Source: Rhexocercosporidium sp. MPI-PUGE-AT-0058 (taxonomy: Eukaryota > Ascomycota > Leotiomycetes > Helotiales). Taken from it: 64,000 bases of DNA. The notes under the pieces are model-generated. The model was given only the letters and a program-made list of their open reading frames with translations, was not told where the DNA came from and did no database searches. The stretch spans positions 124,001 to 188,000 of the forward strand of contig JAGTJL010000031.1 of assembly GCA_020746875.1 (NCBI GenBank), given 5' to 3'. Every line of letters begins with the position of its first letter. Within the stretch, counting starts at the first letter, position 1. Shown here in pieces: positions 1 through 12,700 of this stretch. A program made the translations under genes and the position numbers.

Positions 1-505
1 GAGAACAGTAAAACGTAAAGTTTTAAAAGAAGTTAAGGAACGGATATAATAGGGTTCTCGCCTAGTTTATTCCCTTAAGACAATAGACAAGATGTGAGCT
101 ACAAAAAAAATTACGGAAAACTATAAAGGACAAAAGGAAATAAGAAAATAGCTAGGAACTAGCATTTTTAACGCCCGTTGCAAATGTAGAGCCTAATCCG
201 CTGCCAGAGCCAAGCTTAATGTTTCGAGAAAAATCCAGGTAGTTGAGGCTAACACGAGAATCAAGGCTGGTAGAAGCACACAGGTTAGTAAGAACAGACG
301 CTGTCGTACGAGCTTTTGAGCTTTTATGAGTTCGCACGCCAGCGCAATCGTTATATATCGCACGAGAATTAAGTTTAATACAAGAAATAAGTCTAGAAAG
401 ATAGGCCTCTTTAGATTTCAACATACCACCTTCTTATATGCGCTATATAATTCTATACTTATCTTTAGCAGCCCTAGCTTATAGTGCCTCTTTTGAATCG
501 TAAAA
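1..505. other. AT-rich, gene-free left edge
   Basis: This stretch is AT-rich with many stops. One minus-strand frame stays open for 90 codons (152-424) and is Ser/Thr/Leu-rich, ending near SGSGLGSTFATG. It has no start context or family I recognise and is probably a fragment of a repeat rather than a gene. Confidence 0.4.
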
Positions 506-693
506 TTCTCGAGGCCGCAGTGGGCGTAAGGCCAGTGCTCCCACGCTCCTTATGGCCTTGAGATCGTTGTGGCCTTAGGAGCATATTCTTGAGGCTGTAG
601 GAGGCGTACGGCCAGCGCCCCCACGCCCTCTAGGGCCTTAGGAACGTTGTGGCCTTAAGAACATGTTCTTGAGGCCATTACGGCCTTGAGAAC
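506..693. repeat. 80-bp tandem repeat, about 2.3 copies
   Basis: Copies begin at 506, 586 and 666, each with TTCT[C/T]GAGGC, so the period is exactly 80 bp. Copies 1 and 2 share GGCGTA-GGCCAG and CGTTGTGGCCTTA blocks; copy 3 breaks off near 693. Copies differ mostly by transitions. The repeat is GC-richer than its surroundings and full of short AGGCC/GGCCT inverted words. Confidence 0.8.
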
Positions 694-784
694 AAGTAGA
701 TAGCGTCTTTCAGAAATGGCTGTCTCCAGAAAAGATACCTCCCACCATCCGCCGGATGCAAAAGTGTAACTGCAAAACTTGTAC

Positions 785-810
785 AGTCGCTTGCAAAATC
801 GGCTTCGCCC
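785..810 (+). repeat. Left arm of 26-bp inverted repeat flanking the lectin gene
   Basis: The 26 bases from AGTCGCTTGC to GGCTTCGCCC recur perfectly in reverse complement at 3,441-3,466. Similarity continues weakly on both sides: an AATTGTGA-CAC word on the inner side and CCGGCGG on the outer side. The perfect core therefore lies inside a longer, decayed inverted repeat. Confidence 0.85.
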
Positions 811-1345
811 CCTTTCGCTCATAAAGAATTGTGAACACAGACCTCCTCTTCCATTCTTGGCTGACACCCTACCCCTTTTGTCATCGTAAGTACTCGGGAT
901 ATTTATCAGGATGCAATCAACATCTGGAGGCTTGAACGACCACATAACTCGGATATATGTTGCTCCGGTCAAATTTCCACCGCCAAGACAATTGTGCTCA
1001 CCCGATTGATATCCTCACTCTCAATTGGACGCTCTACACATTTTCTGCATGCAGCTATCTACAAACGGAACACCTGTGAGCGTGTTCCCAATAATTTGCA
1101 TTAAGAGGCAAGTCTGTATCCAATGGAACTGCATCCATCCCACCAAGTAGGCTCTGGCTTCAGCCTCATCTCTGTCAAAATTGGTCACATTGTCTCAAGC
1201 GACCGCGATTTGTGAGAATGCTCAATTTAGGAGACAAGAAGCAATGACAGCCACACCTCTTGGCTTCCTCTGCGTGTCATTACAAAAGCCCTCGCTCATG
1301 AAGGTCGAGGTAAGTCATCTCTCATACACCAGCTTGGATCCCACG
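811..1345 (+). promoter_or_regulatory. Upstream region of the lectin gene
   Basis: No second gene is visible here. The frame of the lectin gene stays open upstream to an ATG at 1,181, but those 55 codons look like untranslated sequence, and the ATG at 1,346 (context CCACGATGG) starts the N-terminus expected for the family. No promoter motif could be assigned. Confidence 0.35.
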
Positions 1346-3197
1346 ATGGCTGAACAGAGATATTTCGAACACCAGCCAGGACACGGCCCGGAACTTTACG
1401 TGGAGAAGTACCCCGAAGCGCTTCCTATAGCAGACACAGCTCCTCCATTAGCGATAGAGAGAGGCGAGGATACTTTGAAAGAAGCCCAGTATCCCACCGC
1501 GTCAGAACCTGTCGTGAGTCCAGAGAAACGAATACTAGGCCTTGCGAAGAGGAGATTCTATATTCTAGCATTGGTCATCCTTTTGATAGTCGTCGCTGCT
1601 GTAGCTGGAGGAGTTACTGGAACTCTCACAAAGAAGTCTAAGAACCGGTCGTCTACCGCTCTTACACCAAATCCGACAGGAACTGCAGGTGGGCCCAATG
1701 AGATACATATTGTTAACGCTGTTCGAAATGGTTCCTCGATTGCATCTGTTGACTGGGGCGATGGCGCGCAGTACGAAGCTAGACTGTACTTCCAAGACAG
1801 TGATGGCTTCATCCGAGAATCGCTTTACTCTGCTGGAAAGTGGATAACACCTCCCAGAAAACTTGTCCAAGCGAAAGCCGGAACACCAATCGCGGCTATA
1901 ATCTATCCATATAGGGGATTGGGGATACCATCAGCAAATGTGTCAGTGAGTGCGGGTGTTTTCAGGCGATGATGGGTCTACGCTAAAGTAAGAACAGATC
2001 TCCATCTACTTCCTTTCTAATAATAACACCATCACCGAATATACATTCGATAAGGGGAGTTGGAAACCCGGCCTGCTAGGCACCGTGACAATTCGGCAGA
2101 CAGCCGCGGAGTCAAAGCTCTCAGGCGTCCTCCTTCGCAATATCCAACCCTCAAATCAAAGTCTCCACAGATGGGAGCCCTACATTCTATATTACCAAGG
2201 CACCGACTATTCAATCCACGAACTGGTCCAAATATATAATGATACTGCATCAATAGCTCAGTGGATATCTGGGCTGGGTCCCTTTGCTAGTGATGGTTTC
2301 ACAGATGCTATTCCATACGCCGGAACCCCGATTGTGGCATTGGCAGCAGAGAATGGATATGGGTTGGAGGTCTTCTATTCCGGAGGAAGGAACGAGCTGG
2401 TTCGTTCTAAGGCCCCTGCTATCTCCATGCCTTTCAACCTCTCTGGCGACTATCATTACGTGATACCGGAAGGTTGGACGGCTTACTATGGTAAGTAAGG
2501 CAGTGATTATTTCTCCCGTTGTGAATACGCCGGACTAACGCGTTTCTCCCATCGCAGACTTGCAGATATGGCGATGGTGGAATACTACCAAAGAGGACGG
2601 GCACGCTGGTGGTGAGTTCATTCCATGTCTTTACGAACCATTGCATTTCCTTGCTTCAAAGTAAACAATGCTGATAGAGCTTATTCTACAGCCTACCTCA
2701 CTGTCGGTCCGGGCATTAACGGACCCGGTAATCCGCGCCCTGCTAATATTTCTGGCTGCACCGGATTAGCAAGTAAGGCCTTGCCATTTGGAGTTGACCC
2801 GACGCCAGGGTACACAAGCACTATCCCGTACCCAGAAACTCCCCTTCAAGTATTTTGCACGAAAGACAACACGCTGTGGCGATACTACAATGAAGTTGAA
2901 GATCCAATAGCGCATCCCAACAATTACACATGGTGGGGAGCATTCGAAGAACCTTTCAATGTCGGTGGTCGTGGATCGAAGCCTATTCCTAACTTCTCAA
3001 ATGCCGCTGTCCTGTTTAATAATGGCACAAGTGGACAAGGGTCCTGTAAGTATGCTGTTGTTTTCCAGGATGAGTTCGGCTTGTTGAATCTCTGGGGAAG
3101 CAACTGTAATGGAACGGGTTCTTATTCGGATACGGGAGGGTCAGCAACGCAGTATACAGGTGCTATTGTGCCAACCTGGATCAAAGCTGGAGAATAA
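1346..3197 (+). CDS. Membrane-anchored fungal fucose-specific lectin family protein
   Basis: Spliced model: 1346-1945, 1998-2490, 2558-2611, 2692-3197; introns of 52, 67 and 80 bp with GTGAGT/GTAAGT/GTGAGT donors, CAG acceptors and matching phases, giving 550 aa. Residues 1-70 are hydrophilic and acidic, residues 71-93 form one strong membrane helix ahead of a KKSKNR cluster, and the rest is Trp/Tyr-rich with blade-like repeats (GTPIAAIIYPY, YYQGTDYSIHEL, ISIYFLSNNN), the pattern of fungal fucose-lectin beta-propellers (Pfam Fungal_lectin). The layout predicts a type II anchor with the propeller outside the cytoplasm or in the lumen. Fucose binding is inferred from family. It is the only intact gene in the first 19 kb and lies between inverted repeats. 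Exon 1 runs straight into a TGA unless the 52-bp intron is removed, which supports the model. Confidence 0.78.
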
Positions 3198-3440
3198 AAT
3201 GCCTAGTGCAATGAATCCAAAGTTGGGGAACGCCCCTGCAGAAAGCAATGAAGGCTTTGGTATAAAATTTTCCAACCTTTGACTGCTCAAGTAGCTCGAT
3301 ATGGTGTCTATGTACAGAAATAAAACTTTTGAGATTTCAGCAGGATGAGTCGACTGAACCGAGGGTGATCGGCGCCTAAGCAAGAGGAGTATTCCGCTAA
3401 CGCCAAGAATGTAAGTGCTCACAATTTTTTTCCACGAATA

Positions 3441-3466
3441 GGGCGAAGCCGATTTTGCAAGCGACT
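3441..3466 (-). repeat. Right arm of 26-bp inverted repeat flanking the lectin gene
   Basis: Perfect reverse complement of 785-810, starting GGGCGAAGCC and ending GCGACT. It is followed at once by a short CA-dinucleotide run (about 3,473-3,488). Read outward in translation, both arms give the peptide GRSRFCKRLY, so the repeat may come from a once-coding repeat family. Confidence 0.85.
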
Positions 3467-3489
3467 ATACAGTACACACACACACACAA

Positions 3490-6400
3490 TTTATTACGCC
3501 CGGCGGCTGAGCCGAGAGGGCAACTATCACTGATCTACTAATACATTTCCCAAGAATTGCCCTAGTCTCCTTCGAGCCCATACAAAGTTCATTCTAGCTT
3601 AAGTTTCCTCTTCTTTCTTATTTCTTACTTATACGAAAAATATATCTAGTACGAGTATCATAGGTCTACGAGAATGAAGTTTAGCACGAGTATTTGTAAT
3701 TTAGGTTTATATAACCCAAGTCGAGTGTGCAATCTAGATAGTGCGGGTGACCTAAAGAGATTATCTCTAAAATAATTCATCGGTCTACTTCGTTAAGCTC
3801 TAGCCCTCTATTAAGATTATGCCCCGGTTCATCTCAATCCTGTAGAAGCTGTCATCTTCAAGATTTACATTCTCGCAAACTAACGTCTTAAACACTTTAT
3901 GTATCTGCTTCGCTCCTTAAATATACGGCTGAGCGAACTGCCGCTGACTTTAAACCTAAACCGTAAGAAGTGCTCATATCATACAGTAAATATAAATATT
4001 TCTTAAGCAAAAAAGAAAAGAAATAATTAAAGTTATTTTAAAAGAAAAGATCGATATGCAAAAGAGTGAAGCAATTGATATTTATTCTGCCTAAAAAGAA
4101 CTATTTACTTAAGAGTACTTCTTCTGGTATTGAGCTAACTCCGCTGGATTATAAAAATACTCTTCCTTATAGGCTTTGCGTATAAGAATTCGGTATAATT
4201 AAACTTAAAATAAACTAAAACTTTATACGAAAATCTAAAGTACTTTAACTTATTTTATAAAATTTGATTACGGTAGGATTTTATTACTTTATATAAACGT
4301 TTTACGTTTAAAGCAAAACGATTTATTAAATATTACCTTAAAAGAGAAAAGACTTCATATAATATGTCGAACAGACGGTTATAAATGCTCTTTAAGTTAT
4401 TTTAAGATAATATCTCAGTTATTATAATTACTTAATTAATGGTGTTTAACCAGACTCGTTGCAATTAGTTTTAATATCCGGCAAATGTTAATAATATTCA
4501 GATGCGTTTCGTAAATATACTTAAGGAGTAATTTAAAGTATTGTGGTAGGGAAAGCACTAAACACACAATAAGAGGGTAGCAAAGCAAGTGCCGGAGGGT
4601 AAACGTAAGAAATACCCATTTGACGAATACTAAAGATATTACATATTTAAAGAGTATAATTTGTCAAGGGAGGGGAGAGGTATAGTTTAAATAAAAAGGG
4701 AAAGTTGTAGTAATAAAAATCGTTGTTGTCGTTAAAAGATGTTGCCCTAGAGGCTATCTTAAATACAGCAAGATGCAGCTCAATCACGTGACAAATGGAT
4801 CTCTGAGGTCAACCCCACCACAGTATATATAATCGTAATCGGGAATCGAGTAACTAATTCATACGTTAGCATAAGTTATTATAAGATGATCCCCGATTAA
4901 ATCTATTCGCATATTCTCTTCTTAATCTCCGGCTTAATAATTAGATTAACCCCGACGCCTAAACTAAATACTAGACCGTCTTTCCTCTTATAACCTTCTA
5001 CTTAAATTGCTTATCGCCAGGCAAGCTAAAGGTCTTTTTTAAGCGCTGCCGAAGCTGCTAATAGAATCTCTAAATTACTATTTAAAAATATATATTTTAC
5101 GTATTTTTTTATGGGCTTTATTATTATTATTCTTACTATTTTCGCGAGCCTGCGTGCCGTTGATCCGCTACTTGGTTGCTTTACGGTAAAACTCATTATA
5201 GCCTTCGAAGGTTCGGTATTCTATTACAAATCGACTCTACTACTGGAAGTTATTATTTTTTTCTAACTTCCGTAAAATTAAATAATACTTGCGACGCTAA
5301 ATATGAAGCGGACTGCTGATTATATTAAAATACTGAAAAAGCTCGCGCAATTGATTTGCGAAGAGGCTATAGACTTATAATACCTCTTAATACTTATTAA
5401 GAATATTAATAAAGTCCGGCCGAGGAAATAAGCTAATAATTGTCTTTATAAAGGTAGTCTTGCCTTTCTTTCGATTGGCACGCTTCTTATATTACTTATA
5501 ATTATAGCGCTTATATATAATGTTGGATTTCACTTCGGTAACTCGTGCCGATTCTACCCTAGAATAGCCGAAGGAGTTTCTACTACTTACGCGGCCCGGA
5601 AATTACCTTCGTATTCCAGGAAATTACGCTTGTATTCAATTACGTAGCTCGTATAAGTTACGTAATTAATTACGTAGTCGTAGAAGCTTTTAGAGAAGTT
5701 ATTATTTTATATATAACTACTGAAGAGCTCTTCTAACTCTTTAAGTAAGTAAGCAAAGCAATTCTCTCTCTTTGATCACGTGTCCTCACCTACTGCGCTT
5801 CCTCATTCCTGATTGGCTCGCCTATTCTCACAAAAATCCCGGTCCGTGCCGCTCTTAAGGGTAGTAATATTAGTAGAGCTGCTACTGCTGGCGCTGCTAT
5901 TGGTTTTAATAGTAGAGTTACTTTAGGAGCTGCTGGTGGATTTAGAAATAATAATGGAGATAATAATAAAAGGAGAACGGTAAATTATTCGCTTTATTTC
6001 TAGAAAATTAAACTAATTTAATTAATCTTTTAAAAGAAGAAAAAGAGCTTTTAATTACTTTTATAACTTATGCTTATGTTATTAAAAAGAAGATTACTGC
6101 CGCTGCGAGTGCTCTCTTTATTAAGAAAAGTGGTGAAGGAGTAGTTAATTATCTTATTATTGCTATTACTACTAAAGCTATTCGCGCTTATAGTCCTAAC
6201 CTTAGTGTTCTGGCCTTTTAGGCTATGTTTACTTATGGAGTTGTTTTTATTCTTAAGTAAAAGGCTTAAGTTGCTTACGTTGAGGAGCTAGTTAGTGTAA
6301 TAACTAATGCTTTAGGCGAGCTAATTCGGGAGGTTTTAGGCCTTTTATTTTTTAATAAATGAGTTGCTTTTTTGTTTTTTAAGGCTTGAGAACTTCTTAT

Positions 6401-6600
6401 TCTTTAAATATTCCTTTATATTTTAAAAACTAAAGCTTGCGTTTGCCTTTAAATTAAAGAATTATTAAGAGTAATTAACTCTTTAAAATACAGTAATTTA
6501 TACCCCCGAGCTCAGTTGATTTTTAATAAAATAAAATTATAAATAAAAACTTATAAAAGAGAATTTTATAAAAGAATATATAATAATATAAATAAAGCTC
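3490..6600. other. RIP-like AT-rich desert with unidentified relics
   Basis: Strongly AT-rich, with CA/TG scarce and TA abundant and stops in every frame. Less-mutated patches stand out near 4,741-4,830 and 5,765-5,855. On the plus strand, 5,862-5,960 and 6,030-6,330 keep coding-like stretches (for example ITAAASALFIKKSGEGV) broken by TAA/TAG; I cannot name the family. No intact gene is visible. Confidence 0.6.
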
Positions 6601-9600
6601 TTTAATTAAAAAGTAAGCTTATTATATAATTACTTTAAAAATAAATAAAAAGTAAAGAATATATATAAAAAACTACTTTAAAGCGAGTCTCTTAAAGGAG
6701 TTGCTTTAGTTAAACACGAACATTTATTAAGTTAATAAGAGTAATAAATGCTTTAAATTTCTACTAAGAAAGGTTTTTAATAAGTCCGTTAACTAGTATA
6801 TAGCTTATAAAAAGATATTTTATTATAAAAGTGCCTTTTTAAAACTCCTAACGTAATCACATATTTTGAATATTAACGTAGCATAACTTAATAAAAATAC
6901 GCTGATTTTTTTTAACGATTAATTAAATCGTTTATTAATTATTATAAAGAATTATTTAAGCTATTTTTATATTAAGGCGTAATTCTTAAAAGAATCGCTA
7001 AAGTGCTATAAGTTTTTTGCTAGTATACTTAATTTTAAGAAGTTTTACTTATGTTATAAACGTAATAATTATATTTTATAAAGCTGCTTTTTAAAAGATT
7101 AAACTTTTAAAAAGTATAAAAATATATTTATTAAAAAATTACTTTATTTTAATATTATTTATAAAAGAAATATTTAATGCTATTATAAAGTAGGAGTCGC
7201 GCAGCTTATAACTATAAGTGATCGTTAAGAAATAAGTGCCGAAAAAGTAACGAATTATTTAATTAACTATAGCCAAGTGCTTTTAAAAAGAATTAATTAA
7301 GAAGTAAAAAAGCCTTGAAGTAATAAAAGCGACGTTTACGCGTAATATAATTATAATATAAAGTATTAATTTAACCTTTTCTTAAAACTCCTTAATTTAA
7401 GCTGGAATGGCCTGTTCTTAATTCTTTAGTAGCTCGACTTAAAGTAATAATATATTTAAGCAATTTTTATTTATTAATTTAAATTAAAAAGCAACTTTTT
7501 AAATATAAGTGTCGTATATTAAAGAAATAGTCTTCGTTAATTAATCTTTAATAATATAAACGCTTAAGAATTACTCCGTTTGCTCTCCTTTAGTAAGCTC
7601 ATATACTATATTTAAGCCATTAATAATTAGTTTGGCGTCTTTAAAAGCTAAACTATAATAAAACACTTAAATATTATCGACATAAAATATTATAAACACC
7701 GTATGTTATTTGTTTATAAATATATAAGGCTCTTTTTTATAAGCGATTAACCTTAAAGTTATCAAAGTATAAGTGAAGTCACCGTATTATAGCGCCGGTA
7801 AGTCCTTGAGTTTATAAAGTGCGCGATTAACTTCTATTACCTTTCCGTCTTATTTAAAGCCGTCCGGTAAATAGTAGCGTACGCGAGCACTTGTCTTACT
7901 TTGTTTGGCGTTAATAAAGGCATTTATTATATTAAATTAAATCATTTTTAAATTAAATTAAGCTGTAATAGTTATAGCGGTTTTGAAGGAGCGAGTAGCT
8001 AAAGTAGTTGTATATATTAATAAAATTAACGTTTCAGGCTGTAAGTCTCCTTTTATAACGACTCGAGAGCGATAGCGGGTTAAATACTTTAATAAATCGA
8101 CTTTGGCGTGAAATACTTATTTTAAAGGAATTGGTTATTCGATAATAAAGGTGTATTTGACGACTCTTTAACAGTTACGTGACTTAAGGTTAATGATTTC
8201 CTTAATAACGTCGGCTCGGAAGTACTTTTCTAATAAGTAGTCCTTAAGGTCTCTTTAATTTAATAAGTCCTTAGGCATTTATAATTAATGAATCCGTGAG
8301 AGCTTAATTAGTTACTGAATTTCGACATTTTTAAGTATAAACGTTAATATAATAGCGTAAACTACGCTTAAGTCTTTTTTATTTTTTTATACTAGTTCTT
8401 AATTAAGCCAGAAAGTCCTTAGAAAATCTTTTAAGTGCTCGCGGTTACTTAACGATTATAATGATTCCGTAATTAACTCTTTAATAGTTATTATATAAAC
8501 GCTTTAATTCGGTTTTATTACCTTATTACTAACTTAAGTCTTTTGACTTTTATTAATTACTTAGTCTTTTACTTTTTTCTTTTTAAGAGGTTTAAATAAG
8601 CCGGAATTTAATTTAATTAAAATTAAGAATAATAAGCGTAAACTTAACTCTCTGTCTTCTTCTAATTCCGATAATTGCGGATGCTTTTTATATTTAATTA
8701 CTTAAGGCAAAGCTTTTAATTATTTAAGGCCGACACTTTTTTTAAGTACTCCTCGACGCTTAAAATTACGCTTTTAGTTATATAGCCTTCTAAAGTAAAT
8801 TATAATTTGTAATGTCGACTTCCGCTTAGGGCTTATATTACTCTAGAAGTTTAATATATTACGTAAAACACCTCTTTTAATTACGCTTTTAAACGTTAAT
8901 TATTTTAAAGTATTAGTTTATTTTAAGACTTAATTAAGGTGTTTATAAATAAGAAGTTTAATATTCTTTTTTAACTAAATTACCCCCGAGTTCTTATTAA
9001 CGAGCGGCTGAATAGAATTAAGAGTTATTAAAGTAGCTAAAAGTAGTATATTTACTTTTATTAATTTAGTTAAAGGGGGAGTAAATAGCTCTACCTCCGA
9101 GCTTAAAAGCTTAATTAGAGGTTTTAATATCTCTGAGCTTATAGGCTCGTCGACTTTTATAGCGCTTATTGTTTCGCTTAATTGTTCTCCGTTTAAAGTA
9201 ATAAACGGTGTTTTTAATTTTAATATATTAAGTGCGCTTAATCAATTAATTATAATAAAACTAGCGTCTTAATCTCCTTTTTCTTTTTTTAATATTTTTA
9301 TAAAATCTTTTAATGTTAAGCGCGGCTGGTCGACCGCTCTTTTTATATTTAAAAAGCCTAAATAAAAGAGGGTTTTATTAAAAGTAATATTTTAAGTTAT
9401 TATTATATATTATAATTAAAGCATTTAGATTTTATAAATATTAAATGAGACGTATTTAATTAAGTAATTAAAGTGCGCTCGCGAGTTGACTTTAAAAGCT
9501 CTCTTTTGGCGGAGAGCTTCTCGGTTTTTAATTATAAGGTAAGCTCTATAGTTATATATATATAGGTTGCTTTAGTTAAGCCGTAAATCGGTTATTAGCT

Positions 9601-12600
9601 TTAGCGTAAGCTTAGGGTCGTAATACTAAAAATATTACTTAAATTAGGCTTAGAATACTTTATTAAGACTCTTAAAGCCTTTGCGAGTAAATGGACTTAT
9701 ATTATAAAAAATAATTGCCGCTATTATTGATTTTGTTTAAAGCGTCCGGAGTAAATTAGTAAAGAGGCGTATTTTAATTAATTTATTAATTATTTCTTTG
9801 CCTGCGCGCTCAGCTCTTTTATTAAGTTAGTATATATATAAGGGGGTAAATTTAATATTAATACTACTTTCTTTATATTATTTTTCATACTTAATTGATT
9901 TATTAATTTTTATAATTAAGGTATCGTTATTTTAGCGTATTTTGTAAATCAAAAGCCTAAATTAACGTTTTATTTACGCTTTAAACGGTTTAAGAGTATT
10001 TAAGACAGCAATTAACCTTTTAGTTTTTAAAAGCCGCTTATAAAATTTTTTATTATATTTATTTTTAATTAATAAAAGTTAGTTATTCTCGTTAAACTTT
10101 ATTAAAAAATTAAATAAATCTTAAAAAATGCAATAAAAAGGACGGGTAATTGTTCTTTTTAATTAACGACGACTTGTCACTTATTATATTATAGTTATTA
10201 TATAGTGTTTATATTTTAACTAAATTAAACCTTAAATCTCGACGTTACGCGCATTTTTTATTAGGTTTTCTAAGGCTTTCCTTCTTAAGTGACTTGCACG
10301 CAGATGTTATAAGTAGGCTTTGTCGACTTATAGCTTTAAATATTATTTATTTAATTAAAAGCTTTAGCGGATGCTCTTCTTTAGCGTTGAAAATATTAAA
10401 AAGCTATGATTTAAGCAAGTCAAAATGCGGCGAGTAGTTAAAAAAACCAAAGAATAATTAAAAGGCTTATATTTAAAGAAAGTTAAGTTAAATTATTATT
10501 ATAATTACTTTAAAACTAAACTGTCTTTAGCTATTCCCGTGCGTAAAGTATAATTTAAACTATTATATTAAACTCTTACTTACAAAAAGCAAGCTTTTAA
10601 AATAATATTAATATTAAAGCCTTTAACAATAGCGACGTTCGAGAGGGTTAAATCGCCTGTATTTAGTCCGTTAGGGCCGTAAAGAGCACCTTTAAAGACT
10701 CGAGTACCGCGGCCTTTAATTATTAAGCTTGACGTTCCGGCTTTAACGCTGTCGTTTATAATAGATTTAATAAAGCTTTCGGGGACAAGGAGAGCTTTTA
10801 AATTTATTAAATAAGTAGCAATTCCGTTATCGAGTAAAGTATTCTTTATAAGCGGATAACGATTTATATTTATAATAATATATACCCCCGTAGTAGCGAG
10901 AGCTTCGTCGAGAAATTCAGAGTTTATAAAGTAAGCCTAAACGTTTTTAAAGTATTTTACTTTTACTAAAGCAATTAGCCTTAAAGCTATAAGAGTTATT
11001 AATACTTAAGTAAAAAAGGAATTATTAAAAGGTAGTCTAGAAACTAATTGCGTTATTAATAATATATTTTTATTAAGTTTAGTAATTTCTTAGCGGAAGT
11101 TAAAGAAGTCGCTTTTTAATCGGAGTCGAATCTCTTTAATTTCCTTTGCTAATAGTAAGTTCTTGAGGTTGCTCGCCGTCGAGCCGTCGTAATAATACCG
11201 AAGTCTATGACAATTAATAGTCTTATAATAGTAAAAGCGATGCTTATATAAGTAAGTATTTACTCGCGTATTTAACGATTAGTTTTATTAAATCGACGAG
11301 GTTATAAGAGCATTTAATCTTTTTCTTAAAGTAATATATAAGCTTATTGTCTTTTATTATTTAAAGGCTATAAGTAATTCCTTATTAAAAGTAAATAATT
11401 AATTAACGTAATTAAGTAAAGAGTACTAGTTTACTACCTCGAGAGTATTATTTTTTAATAATTTAGAGTGCCATTCACACGCTTATTCTAGTGCGAGCTT
11501 CTTTTGCACCGCCTTAATAAAATTAAGTATTATTAGCGGTCCTTTAACGTCCAGTAAGTCGTATAAAAGAGCATTTTAATAAGCTGCTTTCCATTTTTAG
11601 AGTTACTCTTTAAGATTAATTTGCTTTGCCTTAATAACAGCGAGCTTCTTCTTATAAGTAAACTATGCTAGCGTGTAAGCACTTGTTTCTAAAGAGGCGT
11701 AATCTCTCTTAAGGATTTAAAGGAGTAACTAAAGAGTTTATGACTTTAATTAAAGGTTTTTATTTATTATTTTAGTTAATTATTCCTTTTTTATATAAGC
11801 TTACTTATTCTTGTATTTCTTAACTACTCCTTAATAAATAAAGAGATTAACTATCTCCTGAATCTATTTATAAGCTGCCTTATAGGCTCGAGCCTTTTTC
11901 GTCTATTATATGAGCTTTCTTACGTATTCCCTTATAAGAATAGTATATATTAAAGCCATATTCTTAATTATAACTTTTGCCGGTGGTAATACACTCGGCT
12001 TAAGGCCTTTTTTTATAGAATCGCGAGTATCTTTGTCTTACTTCGCCTAAGCTTAGAAGTTGTGCTTAATAGCTTCTTTATTTTATTATATTTTTAAATT
12101 ATTTAATAATAAAGGTTTTAGTTCGGCGTCGAAAAAGTTAAGAGTAATTAATAATATAAGGTTTATTAAATTTTAAATTTTATAAAAAATATAAAAGGAT
12201 TTAAACGCTTAATATTAAGGAGTCTAAATACGTTTGTCGTAATTAAAAGGAGTTTAATTATTTAAAGAAGAAGCTGAAGTTAAGTCTATTATAACAAAGG
12301 AGTTACTTTTATAAGCTCTAAGTATTTAATAAAAAAGGAAGGACTAAAGAAGTATTAAGTCCAGTTGCTCGGCTTTTATATTTATTTAAAGTAAAATAAA
12401 AGAGTTAATGAAAAACAGTAATGTGAATTATATTATATAATAAAGTAGAAAACTCTATAACGTATAATAAATGCTCTTTACTTATAAACTTATTTTATAG
12501 GCTTTATTTAAATTAATAGCGTATAAAAGAAAGAATATTAACTTAATAGCTTTATTAACGGGGCTTATAACTATAGTATAAAAGTAAATTAAAGAATTAT

Positions 12601-12700
12601 AAGTAGTTATAATTGAATTTAAGTAATTAATTATTATTCTAAAAGCTTTAAGAATCCGGAGAAGACAGTTATTCTCCTGAAGGCGGTCTACAGTAGTAGA
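6600..12700 (-). mobile_element. Decayed Copia-type LTR retrotransposon
   Basis: The minus strand carries Copia landmarks in the order expected for gag-PR-INT-RT-RNaseH. A GAG pre-integrase-like block at 10,229-10,316 reads HLRASHLRRKALENLIKN with TGG apparently turned into a stop just before it. A preceding block at about 10,600-10,690 reads LTLSNVAIVKGFN. A reverse-transcriptase core at 7,673-7,684 reads FYVDN, where YVDD is expected. Many TAA/TAG codons sit where Gln or Trp codons are expected, fitting C-to-T change on both strands. It cannot be functional. LTRs could not be matched, so both ends are approximate. Confidence 0.7.
7673..7684 (-). pseudogene. Mutated reverse-transcriptase YVDD box
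   Basis: Minus-strand codons TAT GTC GAT AAT give YVDN, preceded by hydrophobic VFIIF and followed some 25-30 codons later by YELTKGE, matching the spacing of Copia reverse transcriptases. The second catalytic Asp codon (GAY) reads AAT, a G-to-A change of the kind RIP makes. Confidence 0.65.

Noticed and set aside
655..972. 105-codon minus-strand open frame
   Set aside because: It overlaps the left inverted-repeat arm; the shared GRSRFCKRLY peptide is explained by the repeat and there is no start context or splice support.
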